The notes: generated from the letters alone by a model not told the origin. DNA of 64,000 nt from Novosphingopyxis iocasae (GCF_014334095.1 NZ_CP060495.1:147001-211000); one strand, 5' to 3'. Positions 24,171-33,844 are shown, counted from the stretch's first letter. A program made the numbers and translations.

Positions 24171-26759
24171 TCAGGCCTTGCCGGAAACGAGCAGCGTCGT
24201 GTCGATCAGCGCCTGAGCCATCCCGATCCCGCGCGGTGCGGCCATGTAGCGCGATCGCCAGACCGGCCGGAATTTCTCCTTATAGGCGCGCAGACCTTCA
24301 TAGCCGTAGAGCACCTCGCCATGCCGATAGAGCAGTCCGGCCGCGCGCGCCCAGAGGGGGGCGAGGCGGCGATTCTCGATGCCGGACAATGGCGCCATAC
24401 CCAGGTTGAACCAGCAATACCCTTGCGCCTGTCCCCAAAGGAACATTTCGGTGAACAGATAGTCCATCGTGCCGCTGCGCGCCTCCGGCGCATGGCGCAT
24501 AAGATCGATCGACAGCTCCTCGCGCCCCGGCAGCGTCCAGAGATTGGCGAAGGCGGTAATTTGGCCTTGCGGATCGCGAACGATCGCGACGGGCCCGCCC
24601 AGAATATAGTCCCGGTCCATCCGGCCCAGGCTGAAGCGCTTCTCCTTCTGCTTCTTGTCGGCGAGCCAGGCGTCCGAAACCGCAGTCAGCGCGTCATATT
24701 CCGCCTCCAGCCGCTCGCCCTCCAGCACCTCGAAGCGCAGACCCTCGCGCTCCATCCGGCCGTGCGTGTTGCGCAGGCTCTTGCGCGCGCCGCCCTGCAA
24801 GGTGAACGCGCCCAGATCGATGCGCGCTTCCTCGCCCAGTTTCATGAGGCCCAGCCCCAAATCGATGGCGTGCGGCAGTGCCTCGGCGGATAGTTGATAG
24901 AAGACGGCGCGGCCCTGTTCGCGGTCCGCGGTTTCGCGCAGACGCCACATCAGCGAGCTCCAGCGTTCCGCCGGGCCGACGGGATCGCCCATCGCGATCC
25001 AGCTGCGTCCTTGCACCTGATACATCAGGAAGGCGGTGCCATCGTCGCTGATGAGGAAGCGTTTGTCTCCGGTTCGGGCGAGATGCGCTTCCGCATTGCC
25101 GGTCACCGCAAGCGCCCCGGTCCAGACGTCCTCCGGCAATTGATCGACCGACTGTCGAATATGATGCGGTGCGGCAAGCCGCCAGATCGCGATGCCTACC
25201 GCCACCAATGCGGCGAGGACCAGCGCGCGTACGAAACGCGGCACATCTCCGCCGCGGCCCAGTTCCCACCAGTAATCCCCATTATAGGCTGCATTTTTAT
25301 AGGCGAACATGCCGAGCCATGCGCTGAGCAGGACCACCACGATCACGGCCGCCAGCCAGCGGCGCGACAGTGGTTCGGCCGAAAAGGCGGTGCGGCGGTA
25401 AAAGGCCGGGCCTGTCCAGCGCAGGAGGCCGAACACGATCAGCAGCGTTGCAGCTTCCTCATAATCGATGCCGCGCATCAGCGCGAAGAGCGCACCGGCA
25501 AGCAGCAACAGGCTGGCCGCGTGCCGCGCCGCATCGAGCCGCCGGTACAGACCATAGCCGACGAAAAGGAGCAGCGTACCGATCAGGCTGGCAACCAGGT
25601 GCGAAAAGTTCACCACCAGCATCGGCAGCACTTCGCGCACCGTGCGCAGACGATCAGGCAGGGTGGGCAGCGATCCGCTCAGCAGAAGGATGGCCCCGGC
25701 GGCAAAAACCAGCGATCCCATTGCGAACGGCGCGATCGAGGTGGCGACAAAGCGCGATCCGCGCGCCACCTGCCCCAGATGGCGGTGGAGCCGTGCGCCC
25801 TCGCTCGCCGCGAGAGTGCCGAGCGCGAGCAGGAACGGCAGGACATAATAGATCAGGCGATAGGCGATAAGGCCGGACAGCAGGCCGGATTTGTCGATCT
25901 GCGGCAGCGCGACCAGGATCACCGTTTCGAACACGCCCAGGCCGCCGGGCGCGTGGGTCAGCACCGCGACGATCAGCGCGATGACATAGGCCGTCAGAAG
26001 CGTCGGATAGCTCTCCCAGCCAAGGCCCGGCACCAGCACGAACAGCACCGCCGCAGAACAGCCGATGTCGATGGCGGCGGTAGCGAGCTGGGCCATGCCG
26101 ATGCCGGGGCTGGGCAACGGCAAGGATAGCGGACCGAGTTTTACCTGGCGCAGGCCCCGGAACGACAGGATTACGGCGATGGCGAGCCCGCCAAGGATCG
26201 CGGCGGCAATGGCGATTTGCGTCCAGTCCGGCACATTGAAACCGCCCAGCGAAAGCGCACCGGGCCGGACCAGCAGGACCATCGCGAAAACGGAAAAAAT
26301 GCCCGTCCAGAAGGTGAGCGCGGCAATCGCGATTACGCGGGCTACGTCTTCGGGCGATATGCCGGCCGCACCGTAAATGCGCATGCGGACAGATCCGCCG
26401 GTCAGCAGCGAAAGGCCGAGCATATTGCCCACGGCATAGCTCATCGCGCCGCCCTTCGCCGCGAGGGGATAGGGCTGCGGACGGCCGATCGTACGCAGTG
26501 CCAGAAAATCGTAGAGCGTCAGGCAGGTGAAGCTGCCCGCGGTGAACAGCAAGGCCAGGAGGATGTGGACAGGCGGAATGGATCGCAGCTGCCGCCGCAA
26601 GTCGGAGACGTGGATTTCCTTCGAAAGCGCGTGCACCGCCAGGAGGCCGAGTGAGGTCACGACAATCATGACCAGCAGGCTGAGCGGCGTCTTGTATCGC
26701 GTCAGGAACGCCCGGGCGCGGTTTATCGCGCTGTCGGCGGTGTCGGTCACCTCGTCCAT
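24171..26759 (-). CDS. mprF: Bifunctional lysylphosphatidylglycerol flippase/synthetase MprF
   Basis: An 862-residue MprF. The N-terminal part (to about residue 520) is a multi-helix flippase with LTGGSVRMRIYGAAG and LTHAPGGLGVFETVILVALP, both characteristic. The C-terminal part is the aminoacyl-tRNA-dependent synthase (GNAT-like) with SDDGTAFLMYQVQGRSWIAM and DYLFTEMFLWGQAQGY plus FNLGMAPLSG. It transfers lysine (or alanine) from tRNA to phosphatidylglycerol and flips the product outward, lowering net negative charge and protecting against cationic peptides and acid. It converges with a VirJ-like hydrolase/DUF1345 pair. Confidence 0.94.
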   Translation of the reverse strand: MDEVTDTADSAINRARAFLTRYKTPLSLLVMIVVTSLGLLAVHALSKEIHVSDLRRQLRSIPPVHILLALLFTAGSFTCLTLYDFLALRTIGRPQPYPLAAKGGAMSYAVGNMLGLSLLTGGSVRMRIYGAAGISPEDVARVIAIAALTFWTGIFSVFAMVLLVRPGALSLGGFNVPDWTQIAIAAAILGGLAIAVILSFRGLRQVKLGPLSLPLPSPGIGMAQLATAAIDIGCSAAVLFVLVPGLGWESYPTLLTAYVIALIVAVLTHAPGGLGVFETVILVALPQIDKSGLLSGLIAYRLIYYVLPFLLALGTLAASEGARLHRHLGQVARGSRFVATSIAPFAMGSLVFAAGAILLLSGSLPTLPDRLRTVREVLPMLVVNFSHLVASLIGTLLLFVGYGLYRRLDAARHAASLLLLAGALFALMRGIDYEEAATLLIVFGLLRWTGPAFYRRTAFSAEPLSRRWLAAVIVVVLLSAWLGMFAYKNAAYNGDYWWELGRGGDVPRFVRALVLAALVAVGIAIWRLAAPHHIRQSVDQLPEDVWTGALAVTGNAEAHLARTGDKRFLISDDGTAFLMYQVQGRSWIAMGDPVGPAERWSSLMWRLRETADREQGRAVFYQLSAEALPHAIDLGLGLMKLGEEARIDLGAFTLQGGARKSLRNTHGRMEREGLRFEVLEGERLEAEYDALTAVSDAWLADKKQKEKRFSLGRMDRDYILGGPVAIVRDPQGQITAFANLWTLPGREELSIDLMRHAPEARSGTMDYLFTEMFLWGQAQGYCWFNLGMAPLSGIENRRLAPLWARAAGLLYRHGEVLYGYEGLRAYKEKFRPVWRSRYMAAPRGIGMAQALIDTTLLVSGKA

Positions 26760-26849
26760 GCGAACACCCTACCGCCTTTGCCCAGTTCCGATTCCCCGCC
26801 GCTCTTAGCGCGACGAGGGCAACAGGCGAAGCCTGTCCGCGTCAGGAAG

Positions 26850-27629
26850 TCAGGCGGGCTCGACCTCGACGGTCTGCGCGTTCATGTGCGCCTGGCCGTA
26901 GGCGGTAAGGAAGGAGACGTCGGCGGCGTCCCGGCCCACGCCGATCTTGGCCATGCCGCCTTCCTCGGCCATGCGCGTGGCATCGACAAGGTGCCAGCTG
27001 CCGCCGAGGAAAACCTCCGCCACCGCATGAAAATCCTGCGGCTCGACACCGAGCGCGTAGACCGCGGCGACGCGTGCGGGGATCGCCGCGGCGCGCGCCA
27101 GGGTGACCATTACATGCGCATAATCGCGGCACACACCCTCACGCTTCACGAAGCTTTCCAGCGCGGTGGTATCCGGCCCGCTGGAACCGGGAACATAGGA
27201 AAAGCGGTCCGCAATCCAGTCCAGCATCGCCGCCACCTTGGCGCCGCCCTGCAGGTCGCCGAACTCGGCCTCGACGAAGCTTTGAAACTGGTCTGACGGG
27301 CAGAAGCGGGAGGGCCAGAGATATTCGATCGTCTCGCCCGGCAACTGGTGCGGCGGGACGGCGGGCAGGGTGGATACATCCGCTAGAACCCGGTCGATCC
27401 GCACGACGGCGTTGTAATCGATCACGACATTGCCCGACGTGCGCAGCCAGAGCCGCTCGCCAATGTCATTATGGGCTGGAACGCGGGCGAAATGCTCCAG
27501 CTTGGGCGGCAGCGCGATATGCGCCTGCTCGACAAACTGTTCCGGGATCATCGCCGCCTCCAGTTGCAGCAGAAGATCGGTGGGAGCTTCGAAATTGTAA
27601 TCGAGCTGTGAATGGATGCGAATTCTCAT
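26850..27629 (-). CDS. Transglutaminase-like domain protein
   Basis: A 259-residue transglutaminase-family protein with the bacterial N-terminal beta domain (MRIRIHSQLDYNFEAPTD) and a cysteine-protease-like core: Cys in REGVCRDYAHVM, His in DFHAVAEVFLGG and Asp in WHLVDATRMA. The start at 27629 gives the family N-terminus; the frame extends upstream without conservation. Such proteins are probable cytoplasmic peptidases or amide hydrolases of unknown substrate. It follows a hydrolase gene by 46 nt on the same strand. Confidence 0.9.
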   Translation of the reverse strand: MRIRIHSQLDYNFEAPTDLLLQLEAAMIPEQFVEQAHIALPPKLEHFARVPAHNDIGERLWLRTSGNVVIDYNAVVRIDRVLADVSTLPAVPPHQLPGETIEYLWPSRFCPSDQFQSFVEAEFGDLQGGAKVAAMLDWIADRFSYVPGSSGPDTTALESFVKREGVCRDYAHVMVTLARAAAIPARVAAVYALGVEPQDFHAVAEVFLGGSWHLVDATRMAEEGGMAKIGVGRDAADVSFLTAYGQAHMNAQTVEVEPA

Positions 27630-27675
27630 GGAGGCTTGAACGGTCGCCGGGCCGCTTTGGCTCCTTATTGTCAGA

Positions 27676-28401
27676 TCAGACCTTCGCCATCGTCTCCAGC
27701 GCGTCGGCAAGCGCTTCCGGAGCGGAATAGAAGGGCGAATGGTCGCTCTCCAGCGTCACCACGGGATCGCACGGTAAAGCGGCCTGCATCGCGCGCTGCA
27801 GGTCGAGCGGCACGGCATGGTCGTCGCTGCATTCGATATAGCCGCGCGGTACGCTGCCGTAGCGCTCCTGGCTGAGCGCGGCGGGCGTGGCGAAGCTCGA
27901 CTGCGGTTCGGGCACGAGCCGGTCGACCGAGGCGGCGGCATCCTGCGCGCCGCAGGCATTGTAGAACAACGGTACGGCCAGTCCGCGCTTCACGGTTACG
28001 AAGCCTTCCATGGCGGCGGGTTCCAGCACGTCCGGTGTCACCCCGCGATCGATCGTGCCGGCGGTCCGGCCGATGGACGCGCCGTCCGGCAACAGGAAGG
28101 CGGCAAGATAGACCAGCCGGGCGATCTTGTCCGGCGCGCGCTCCGCTACCTCGCTGATGATGAGGCCGGAGCGGCTGTGGCCGACCAGGATTACGGGCTC
28201 GTCCTGCCTCTCGATCAACTCGGCGATGTCATCTGCCCATGCGGCGATCGTCATCGCATCGGCCATTTGCGGCTGCCCGCGCGCCATGCCGGCGAGATCC
28301 GGGGTCAGTACGGTGTGACCGCGTGCCTCGAGCAGTGGGGCCAGCGTCTCCCAGCACCAGGCGGAATGCCATGCCCCAGCGAGAAGGACGAAGCGCGCCA
28401 T
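27676..28401 (-). CDS. Alpha/beta hydrolase (hydroxynitrile lyase/EstC-like)
   Basis: A 241-residue alpha/beta hydrolase without signal peptide. It begins FVLLAGAWHSAWCW (oxyanion strand-turn), has the nucleophile elbow LVGHSRSG (Ser near residue 75) and ends with a His in LESDHSPFYSAPEAL. The pattern matches the plant hydroxynitrile-lyase/methylesterase-like and EstC-like group. An ECSDDHAVPL segment provides the acidic residue. It is probably an esterase of a small hydrophobic ester; substrate unknown. Confidence 0.88.
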   Translation of the reverse strand: MARFVLLAGAWHSAWCWETLAPLLEARGHTVLTPDLAGMARGQPQMADAMTIAAWADDIAELIERQDEPVILVGHSRSGLIISEVAERAPDKIARLVYLAAFLLPDGASIGRTAGTIDRGVTPDVLEPAAMEGFVTVKRGLAVPLFYNACGAQDAAASVDRLVPEPQSSFATPAALSQERYGSVPRGYIECSDDHAVPLDLQRAMQAALPCDPVVTLESDHSPFYSAPEALADALETMAKV

Positions 28402-28522
28402 GTCAGCGTCCCCCCGGCGACTGGCAGGTGCGGATAGGGCGGGCTGGGGTGAAACTGTCCATAGCTACGCGGCCTAGACCAAGCGGGCCGCCGCCGCCAC
28501 TCCAGACAACGTTACCGATTGA

Positions 28523-28530
28523 TTAACCAT
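28523..28530 (+). promoter_or_regulatory. Possible CtrA half-site
   Basis: TTAACCAT lies 21 nt upstream of the hybrid kinase start. This octamer is the CtrA half-site described in Caulobacter-type cell-cycle regulation. The match is exact but short, so it may be chance. Confidence 0.25.
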
Positions 28531-28551
28531 TTTTTGGCATGGGTGGCGACC

Positions 28552-31500
28552 ATGAACCGCTCTGTCCCGTCTCTGCGCGGCGGCCACGGCCGCTTCACCT
28601 TCATTCTGTCGCTCGCGGCGCTGGTGCTGGTTTATGCCGTTGTCGGTTATCAGGGCATCCAGCTGACCTATCTGGATGGCCGCATCGCCGCCGTGTGGCT
28701 GCCCAATGCGATCCTGCTGGCGCTGATGCTGCGGGTGAGTCAGGCGCAGGCCGCATTTTATCTGCTGGCCGGTTTCCTCACCAACATTGCGATCAATCTG
28801 GCCGTGGGCGACTTGCCGATTACCGCGCTGGCGCTGGCATTGGGCAATGTGGCGGAGGTGATCGTCGCCGGGGCGCTGATGCAGCGCCTGTGTGGCAGCA
28901 GGCCCGATATCGGGGTCGCCAGAAATCTCAATACCATGTTGCTGGTGGCTGCCGCGGTCCCGGCTCTTTCCTGCGTTCTGCCGGGCGTAGCGATGGCAGG
29001 AGCCGGCGCGGGATTTTCGGTTTCCAGCGCGTTCAAATGGTATAGCGCCCACGCGCTGGCGATGGCGACGTTGGCGCCCACGGTTATGATCTTCATCGAT
29101 AGCTGGCGCGCGCGTCGCCGTCCGCTCCCCGGTGAAGTTCGAAAGTGGATCTGGCTTGTCCTGGGCACATTGCTGTCCACTGCCGCGATCTTCGGCCAGT
29201 CGCGCTATCCCTTCCTGTTTCTGGCAGCGCCGATCGTGCTGGTGGCTGCGTTTCGAACAGGCATGCTGGGCACGGCGGTCTCGATCCTTATCGTTTCGAT
29301 CGTGGCGACAGCGGCAACGCTGCTCGGCAGCGGACCGGTCACGCTGGTGAAGGACGATCTGGCCTATGAATTCGCAACCCTCCAACTTTTCCTGGCAACC
29401 TGCTTCGTAATCGGACTGCCGGTGGCGAGTGTCCTGCGCGGCCGGGCGGTGATCGCGCAACAGCTCACCGAAAGCCGGGATTTGTTCGATCAGGTGCTGG
29501 AGAATGTGGGTGAGGTGGTGTTCAAGACCGATGCCCAAGGCCGCTGGGTTTTTCTCAACAGCGCTTGGGAAGAAATGACCGGATATTCGGTTAAGGAAAG
29601 CCTCGGCTGGAAAACCTCAGCCCTGTTGGTCGATGAGGATAAGGAGGCGGCCAAGCCAATCTACACCAAGATTTATACCGGAGAGATCGAGCACATCACC
29701 CTTCCGCAGCGCTTTTGCGACCGGAGTGGGGAGATGCATCATATCGAGCTGGTCGTGCGCCGCCAGGTTGACGGTCATGGCGCGTTTGCGGGAACGATCG
29801 GCAGTATTCGCGATGTCACCGCGCGGGTGCTTCAGGAGCGTGCCCTTCAGCAAAGCGAGAGCCGCTTCGAGGAACTCGCCAAGATTGCGCCTGTCGGTAT
29901 CTTCCGCACCGACGCGGACGGTCAGTGCAACTATGTGAACGAGGCCTGGAAAGAAATTACCGGTCTGGAAGACGGCCAGTGGGAGGGCGAGGGCTGGGCG
30001 AACGCCATTCATCCGGATGATGTCGAACGGGTCTTCGCCGACTGGGGTACCGCGGTGGCCGAGGAAAGGGATTATGAAGGCGACTTCCGTTGGGTACATT
30101 CAGACGGCAGCGTCGCCTGGACCACGGCGCTCGGGCGCCCTGACCGTGCCGTCGATGGCGAGGTGGAAGGCTTTATCGGCGTGTGCATCGACTTCACGGA
30201 GCGCAGGCAGGCAGAAGCGGAACTCAAACAGCGCGAGCAGGAGCTGAAAACGCTCGCCGACAACGCGACGGACGCGGTAATGCGCCTCACGCTCGGCGGC
30301 ATCTGCACTTATGCTTCCCCGTCCAGCGGCGATCTGCTGGGCTTGCCGAGGCACTATCTCATCGGCCAGAATATGTTGACGGGCTTTCATCCGGACGATC
30401 ATGACGCGGTAATATCCGCGTTTCATGACCTTGCTGCCGGTAACAAGGATGATCTGATCCTGGCCTATCGGGCGCGCAGCCTTCGCGACGAGGACCGATG
30501 GATATGGGTGGAGGCAAATTGCGGTCTCGTTCGCGATTCCGAAACGAACGCGCCCAGCGAAATCGTGGTTTCGATCCGCGATATCAGCCACACCAAGTCT
30601 CTGGAAGCGGACCTTCGCGAAGCCCGCGCGCGGGCTGAGCAGGCGGCGCGCGCAAAAAGCGAATTCCTTGCCAATATGAGCCATGAAATTCGTACCCCTA
30701 TGAACGGGGTGATCGGATTTACCGAGTTGGTGCTTGCCGGAGAGCTGAACGACCAGCAGCGCAGCAATATCGAACTGATCGCCGAATCGGGGCGCGCGAT
30801 GATGCGGTTGCTCAACGATATTCTGGACATGGCGAAGATCGAGGCAGGTCAGATGACGGTTGTCGAAGAATCGCTGAAGATCCGGCACAAGCTGAAATCG
30901 GTCACCGGGTTGATGGAAGGCATTGCCACCTCGAAGGGCGTGAAACTCGTGACGGAAATCGATCCCGATGTGCCGGAATGGGTGCTGGGCGATAAGCTGC
31001 GGCTCCGGCAGATTATCTTCAATCTCGTCGGCAATGCCGTAAAATTTACCGACGAGGGAGAGGTGCGTCTCCACGCGTCCGTCTGTCAGGGTCTAGGCGG
31101 AAAGCTGTTGCAGATATCGGTGCAGGACAGCGGCATCGGCATCGAATCCGACCGGCTGGGACAGATATTCGATCAGTTTGCCCAGGCCGATTCCGGTATC
31201 GCGCGGAAGTTCGGTGGAACGGGGCTTGGCCTTGCAATCAGCAACCAGCTTGCACGCATGATGGGCGGGCGGATTGCCGTCCGGAGCAAGATCGGGGAAG
31301 GCTCCACCTTCATGCTGGAAATTCCGTTGCTCAAGGCCGAAGCGCCGCAGGAGATCGGCACCGGTGCGGCTTCGGATTCGCCCAGCGCCCCGGTCCCGGT
31401 CCATATCGGCCGCGTGCTCGTGGCCGAGGATCACGACATCAACCAGGAACTGGTGCGCCAGATGGCGCAGAGCCTGGGCATCGACATCGTCATTGCCGAA

Positions 31501-32097
31501 GACGGGCAGGAAGCGGTCGAGAAGGTGGAGGCGGCTGCGGCGGCCGGTGAACCCTTCGCCATGATCATGATGGACATGCAAATGCCGCGTTTGGACGGCA
31601 TTTCGGCCACGAAGCTACTGCGTAAAAAGGGTTATGACGCGAAGCAGCTGCCGATCGTCGCGCTCACCGCCAACGCTTTTGCGGAAGATATCGAAAACTG
31701 CCGGCGTGCGGGCATGCAGGGGCACCTCGCCAAACCGCTGCATCCGCGCGATTTTCTTGCCTCGGTGCGCCGCTGGGGTGCGGGCGCGGTGCCCTCCGCA
31801 ACTCCACCAAAGCCGGCCAAGTCGCCGCGACCATCGCTCAAGGATCGCTATGCCGAACGCAAGGCGCAGGCGCTCGAGATGTTCTCCAAGGCGCTGCGCG
31901 AAAACCGGTTCGAAGACGCCGGGATCGAAGATCTTGCCGGTGAGCTCCACAAGATTGCCGGTACGGCCGGATTTTTCGGCGAGGACGATCTGGGCAACCG
32001 CGCGCGCGAAATCGAGCTTGCACTGAAAGAAGGGGCGGCCGAGGGTCGCGCAGCGCTCATGGAGGAAGCCGTCACCTTGCTGCGGCAAGCTGCGTAA
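28552..32097 (+). CDS. MASE1-PAS hybrid sensor histidine kinase/response regulator with HPt
   Basis: An 1181-residue tripartite kinase. Residues about 12-295 form a multi-helix MASE1 sensor (VWLPNAILLALMLR). Three PAS domains follow (about 310-430, 440-560, 567-690), then HisKA with His711 in ANMSHEIRTPMNG, HATPase_c with FNLVGNAVKFTDEG and GGTGLGLAISNQLA, a receiver domain (about 953-1075) with phospho-acceptor Asp1008 in MMDMQMPRLDG, and a C-terminal HPt with His1133 in ELHKIAGTAGFFG. It can therefore run an internal four-step phosphorelay. The ATG at 28552 is preferred over an upstream TTG. A diguanylate cyclase follows 51 nt downstream. Confidence 0.94.
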   Translation: MNRSVPSLRGGHGRFTFILSLAALVLVYAVVGYQGIQLTYLDGRIAAVWLPNAILLALMLRVSQAQAAFYLLAGFLTNIAINLAVGDLPITALALALGNVAEVIVAGALMQRLCGSRPDIGVARNLNTMLLVAAAVPALSCVLPGVAMAGAGAGFSVSSAFKWYSAHALAMATLAPTVMIFIDSWRARRRPLPGEVRKWIWLVLGTLLSTAAIFGQSRYPFLFLAAPIVLVAAFRTGMLGTAVSILIVSIVATAATLLGSGPVTLVKDDLAYEFATLQLFLATCFVIGLPVASVLRGRAVIAQQLTESRDLFDQVLENVGEVVFKTDAQGRWVFLNSAWEEMTGYSVKESLGWKTSALLVDEDKEAAKPIYTKIYTGEIEHITLPQRFCDRSGEMHHIELVVRRQVDGHGAFAGTIGSIRDVTARVLQERALQQSESRFEELAKIAPVGIFRTDADGQCNYVNEAWKEITGLEDGQWEGEGWANAIHPDDVERVFADWGTAVAEERDYEGDFRWVHSDGSVAWTTALGRPDRAVDGEVEGFIGVCIDFTERRQAEAELKQREQELKTLADNATDAVMRLTLGGICTYASPSSGDLLGLPRHYLIGQNMLTGFHPDDHDAVISAFHDLAAGNKDDLILAYRARSLRDEDRWIWVEANCGLVRDSETNAPSEIVVSIRDISHTKSLEADLREARARAEQAARAKSEFLANMSHEIRTPMNGVIGFTELVLAGELNDQQRSNIELIAESGRAMMRLLNDILDMAKIEAGQMTVVEESLKIRHKLKSVTGLMEGIATSKGVKLVTEIDPDVPEWVLGDKLRLRQIIFNLVGNAVKFTDEGEVRLHASVCQGLGGKLLQISVQDSGIGIESDRLGQIFDQFAQADSGIARKFGGTGLGLAISNQLARMMGGRIAVRSKIGEGSTFMLEIPLLKAEAPQEIGTGAASDSPSAPVPVHIGRVLVAEDHDINQELVRQMAQSLGIDIVIAEDGQEAVEKVEAAAAAGEPFAMIMMDMQMPRLDGISATKLLRKKGYDAKQLPIVALTANAFAEDIENCRRAGMQGHLAKPLHPRDFLASVRRWGAGAVPSATPPKPAKSPRPSLKDRYAERKAQALEMFSKALRENRFEDAGIEDLAGELHKIAGTAGFFGEDDLGNRAREIELALKEGAAEGRAALMEEAVTLLRQAA

Positions 32098-32148
32098 CAC
32101 TCCGGATCTTCGGCCGTTGTGAAAGTGCAATGATTTTCTAACCTGTTT

Positions 32149-33201
32149 ATGTTAGCAGGATTGCGAAAACGAGGGGGAATTGAGACTTTGGCCGGGTTGG
32201 CATTCTTTCAACCGAAGCGAAATCGTGCTGCTGAGGAAAAACCTCGGCCCGGCGGCGGCTTTGCGGTGCTGAAGTTCCTCACCGATCATGGACTGAGCGA
32301 CTCCCCGGAAAATTACGCGACGATCCACGAATATCTTGCCGCCCCCGACAAGCTGTTGGCCAAGGCCGTCGATGCGTTGTTGATGAGCGGGGTGCAATTG
32401 ACCGACGCTGGCATTCTTGAGCTTCGCGCGTCGCTCGAACCGGCGGATGGAAATAGTGCCGATGGGGGCCAGCATGAGCGCCTAGAGCTGCGGCAACAGG
32501 CGCGTCACTTGGCCGAACTGACGGCGCGCGCGGCCAGTGCCAACGAACAGTTCGGCAAAGGCCTCACCTCCGATCTGGGCGGTCTGTACCAAGCGCCTGA
32601 ACCGCTGATCAGCCAGGTGCGCGACATGATCGACCGTACGGAGGCGACCGAGAGACAGCTCGCCTCCGCGCTCGCCCAAATTCAAGCGCTGCGTCAGGAA
32701 GTTGAGGCGGAGCGCGGCAATGCCGGGCGCGATGCGCTCACGGGACTGCTGAATCGCCGCGGGATCGAGGCTCAGCTCGCAGCCGCTGAGGCGGGCGATA
32801 CGATTGTGATGATCGATCTCGATCACTTCAAGCAACTGAATGATGGCCACGGCCATGCGGTCGGCGACAGGATCCTGAAAGTCGTTGCGTCATCGCTCAG
32901 CGATTGTCTGGAATCTCATGAAATCGCGCGTTGGGGCGGCGAGGAATTTCTCGCACTGCTTTCTGGCACAGGTTCCAAAGCTGCCAAGGCGCTGATCGAA
33001 GAAGCGGCCGAGGCCTTGAGGGAGCGCCACTTCCGATCGCGCGACAGCGGTAAACGGATTGGGAAGGTAACTTTTTCCGCAGGCCTAGCCGTTATCGGAA
33101 AGGGCGGCGTGGAAGACGCGATCGCGCGCGCTGACGCGGCGCTCTATGAAGCGAAGGATGCGGGCCGCGACCAGATTGTGGTGGCCAAGGTCAGCAAATA
33201 A
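32149..33201 (+). CDS. Diguanylate cyclase (GGDEF domain)
   Basis: About 350 residues from the ATG at 32149; a TTG at 32188 with GAGGGGG upstream is an alternative. The N-terminal half is a hydrophilic, partly coiled-coil domain I do not recognise (about residues 40-185). The C-terminal GGDEF domain begins GRDALTGLLNRRG, has the metal-binding VMIDLDHFKQLND and the active-site GGEEF at 263-267. It should synthesise c-di-GMP. The tetrapeptide five residues before GGEEF is not RxxD, so product inhibition through an I-site is not expected. It lies just behind the hybrid kinase, suggesting linked signalling. Confidence 0.92.
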   Translation: MLAGLRKRGGIETLAGLAFFQPKRNRAAEEKPRPGGGFAVLKFLTDHGLSDSPENYATIHEYLAAPDKLLAKAVDALLMSGVQLTDAGILELRASLEPADGNSADGGQHERLELRQQARHLAELTARAASANEQFGKGLTSDLGGLYQAPEPLISQVRDMIDRTEATERQLASALAQIQALRQEVEAERGNAGRDALTGLLNRRGIEAQLAAAEAGDTIVMIDLDHFKQLNDGHGHAVGDRILKVVASSLSDCLESHEIARWGGEEFLALLSGTGSKAAKALIEEAAEALRERHFRSRDSGKRIGKVTFSAGLAVIGKGGVEDAIARADAALYEAKDAGRDQIVVAKVSK

Positions 33202-33220
33202 GACCGTTCGGCTGCGTCGC

Positions 33221-33844
33221 TCAGCTCGCTATTGTATCGACAGGTGCCGGCGGCTCCATGATCAGCGTCCGCCCTTCCACGCGCCAGCTTTTGAGCTGCG
33301 ACAAAAAGTTCATGCCCAGAATATCGACGCCGAGCGAGGGCGAGACCACCACCTTCAGATCGCGCGCCTCGATGCCGCCCAGCTCCAGTTGCCGGATAGT
33401 GCCGGTTTCGGCCTGAACGGTTCCGTTGGCGGTGCGGATCATCGTCGGCAGCAGATTTCCGCCGCGCTCCACTCCGGCCGCTGCCGCGGTTTCGCCGCTA
33501 AGCGCCGTAACCGTCGCGCCGCTGTCGATCAGCATCCGCCGCTCGACGCCGTCGATCACCGCATCGGCCCAGAAATGCCCATCCGACGCCATCCGGATGC
33601 GCACCTCGTCTCCGGTCACTTCCTGCCGGTCCAGCCCCAGCGTCTGAGTCACGCGCGATAGCGCAGGATCATAGGGTGCCTGCTGCAACACAATGAAAAC
33701 AGCCAAGGCCAGCAGCCCCAGTGAAAAAAGCGCGCGAAACGCCCGTCCGACGAACGGAAGGCGAAACAGCAGCATCAGCACCAGCGCGATGCCCAGCGCG
33801 TAGAGCGCCAATTGCTGCCATTGAGGATCCGCCGCGATGTTCAT
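33221..33844 (-). CDS. Retropepsin-like aspartic protease family protein (TIGR02281 type)
   Basis: A 207-residue membrane-anchored protein: two N-terminal hydrophobic segments (about 13-29 and 37-53) followed by a retropepsin-like domain. The catalytic motif is MLIDSGATVTALS and the flap-side and C-terminal signature is SLGVDILGMNFLSQLKSWRVEG. Proteobacterial members of this family are presumed periplasmic aspartyl proteases, single-domain and thus dimeric. It is convergent with the diguanylate cyclase gene (19-nt gap), with no terminator visible in between. Confidence 0.9.
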   Translation of the reverse strand: MNIAADPQWQQLALYALGIALVLMLLFRLPFVGRAFRALFSLGLLALAVFIVLQQAPYDPALSRVTQTLGLDRQEVTGDEVRIRMASDGHFWADAVIDGVERRMLIDSGATVTALSGETAAAAGVERGGNLLPTMIRTANGTVQAETGTIRQLELGGIEARDLKVVVSPSLGVDILGMNFLSQLKSWRVEGRTLIMEPPAPVDTIAS

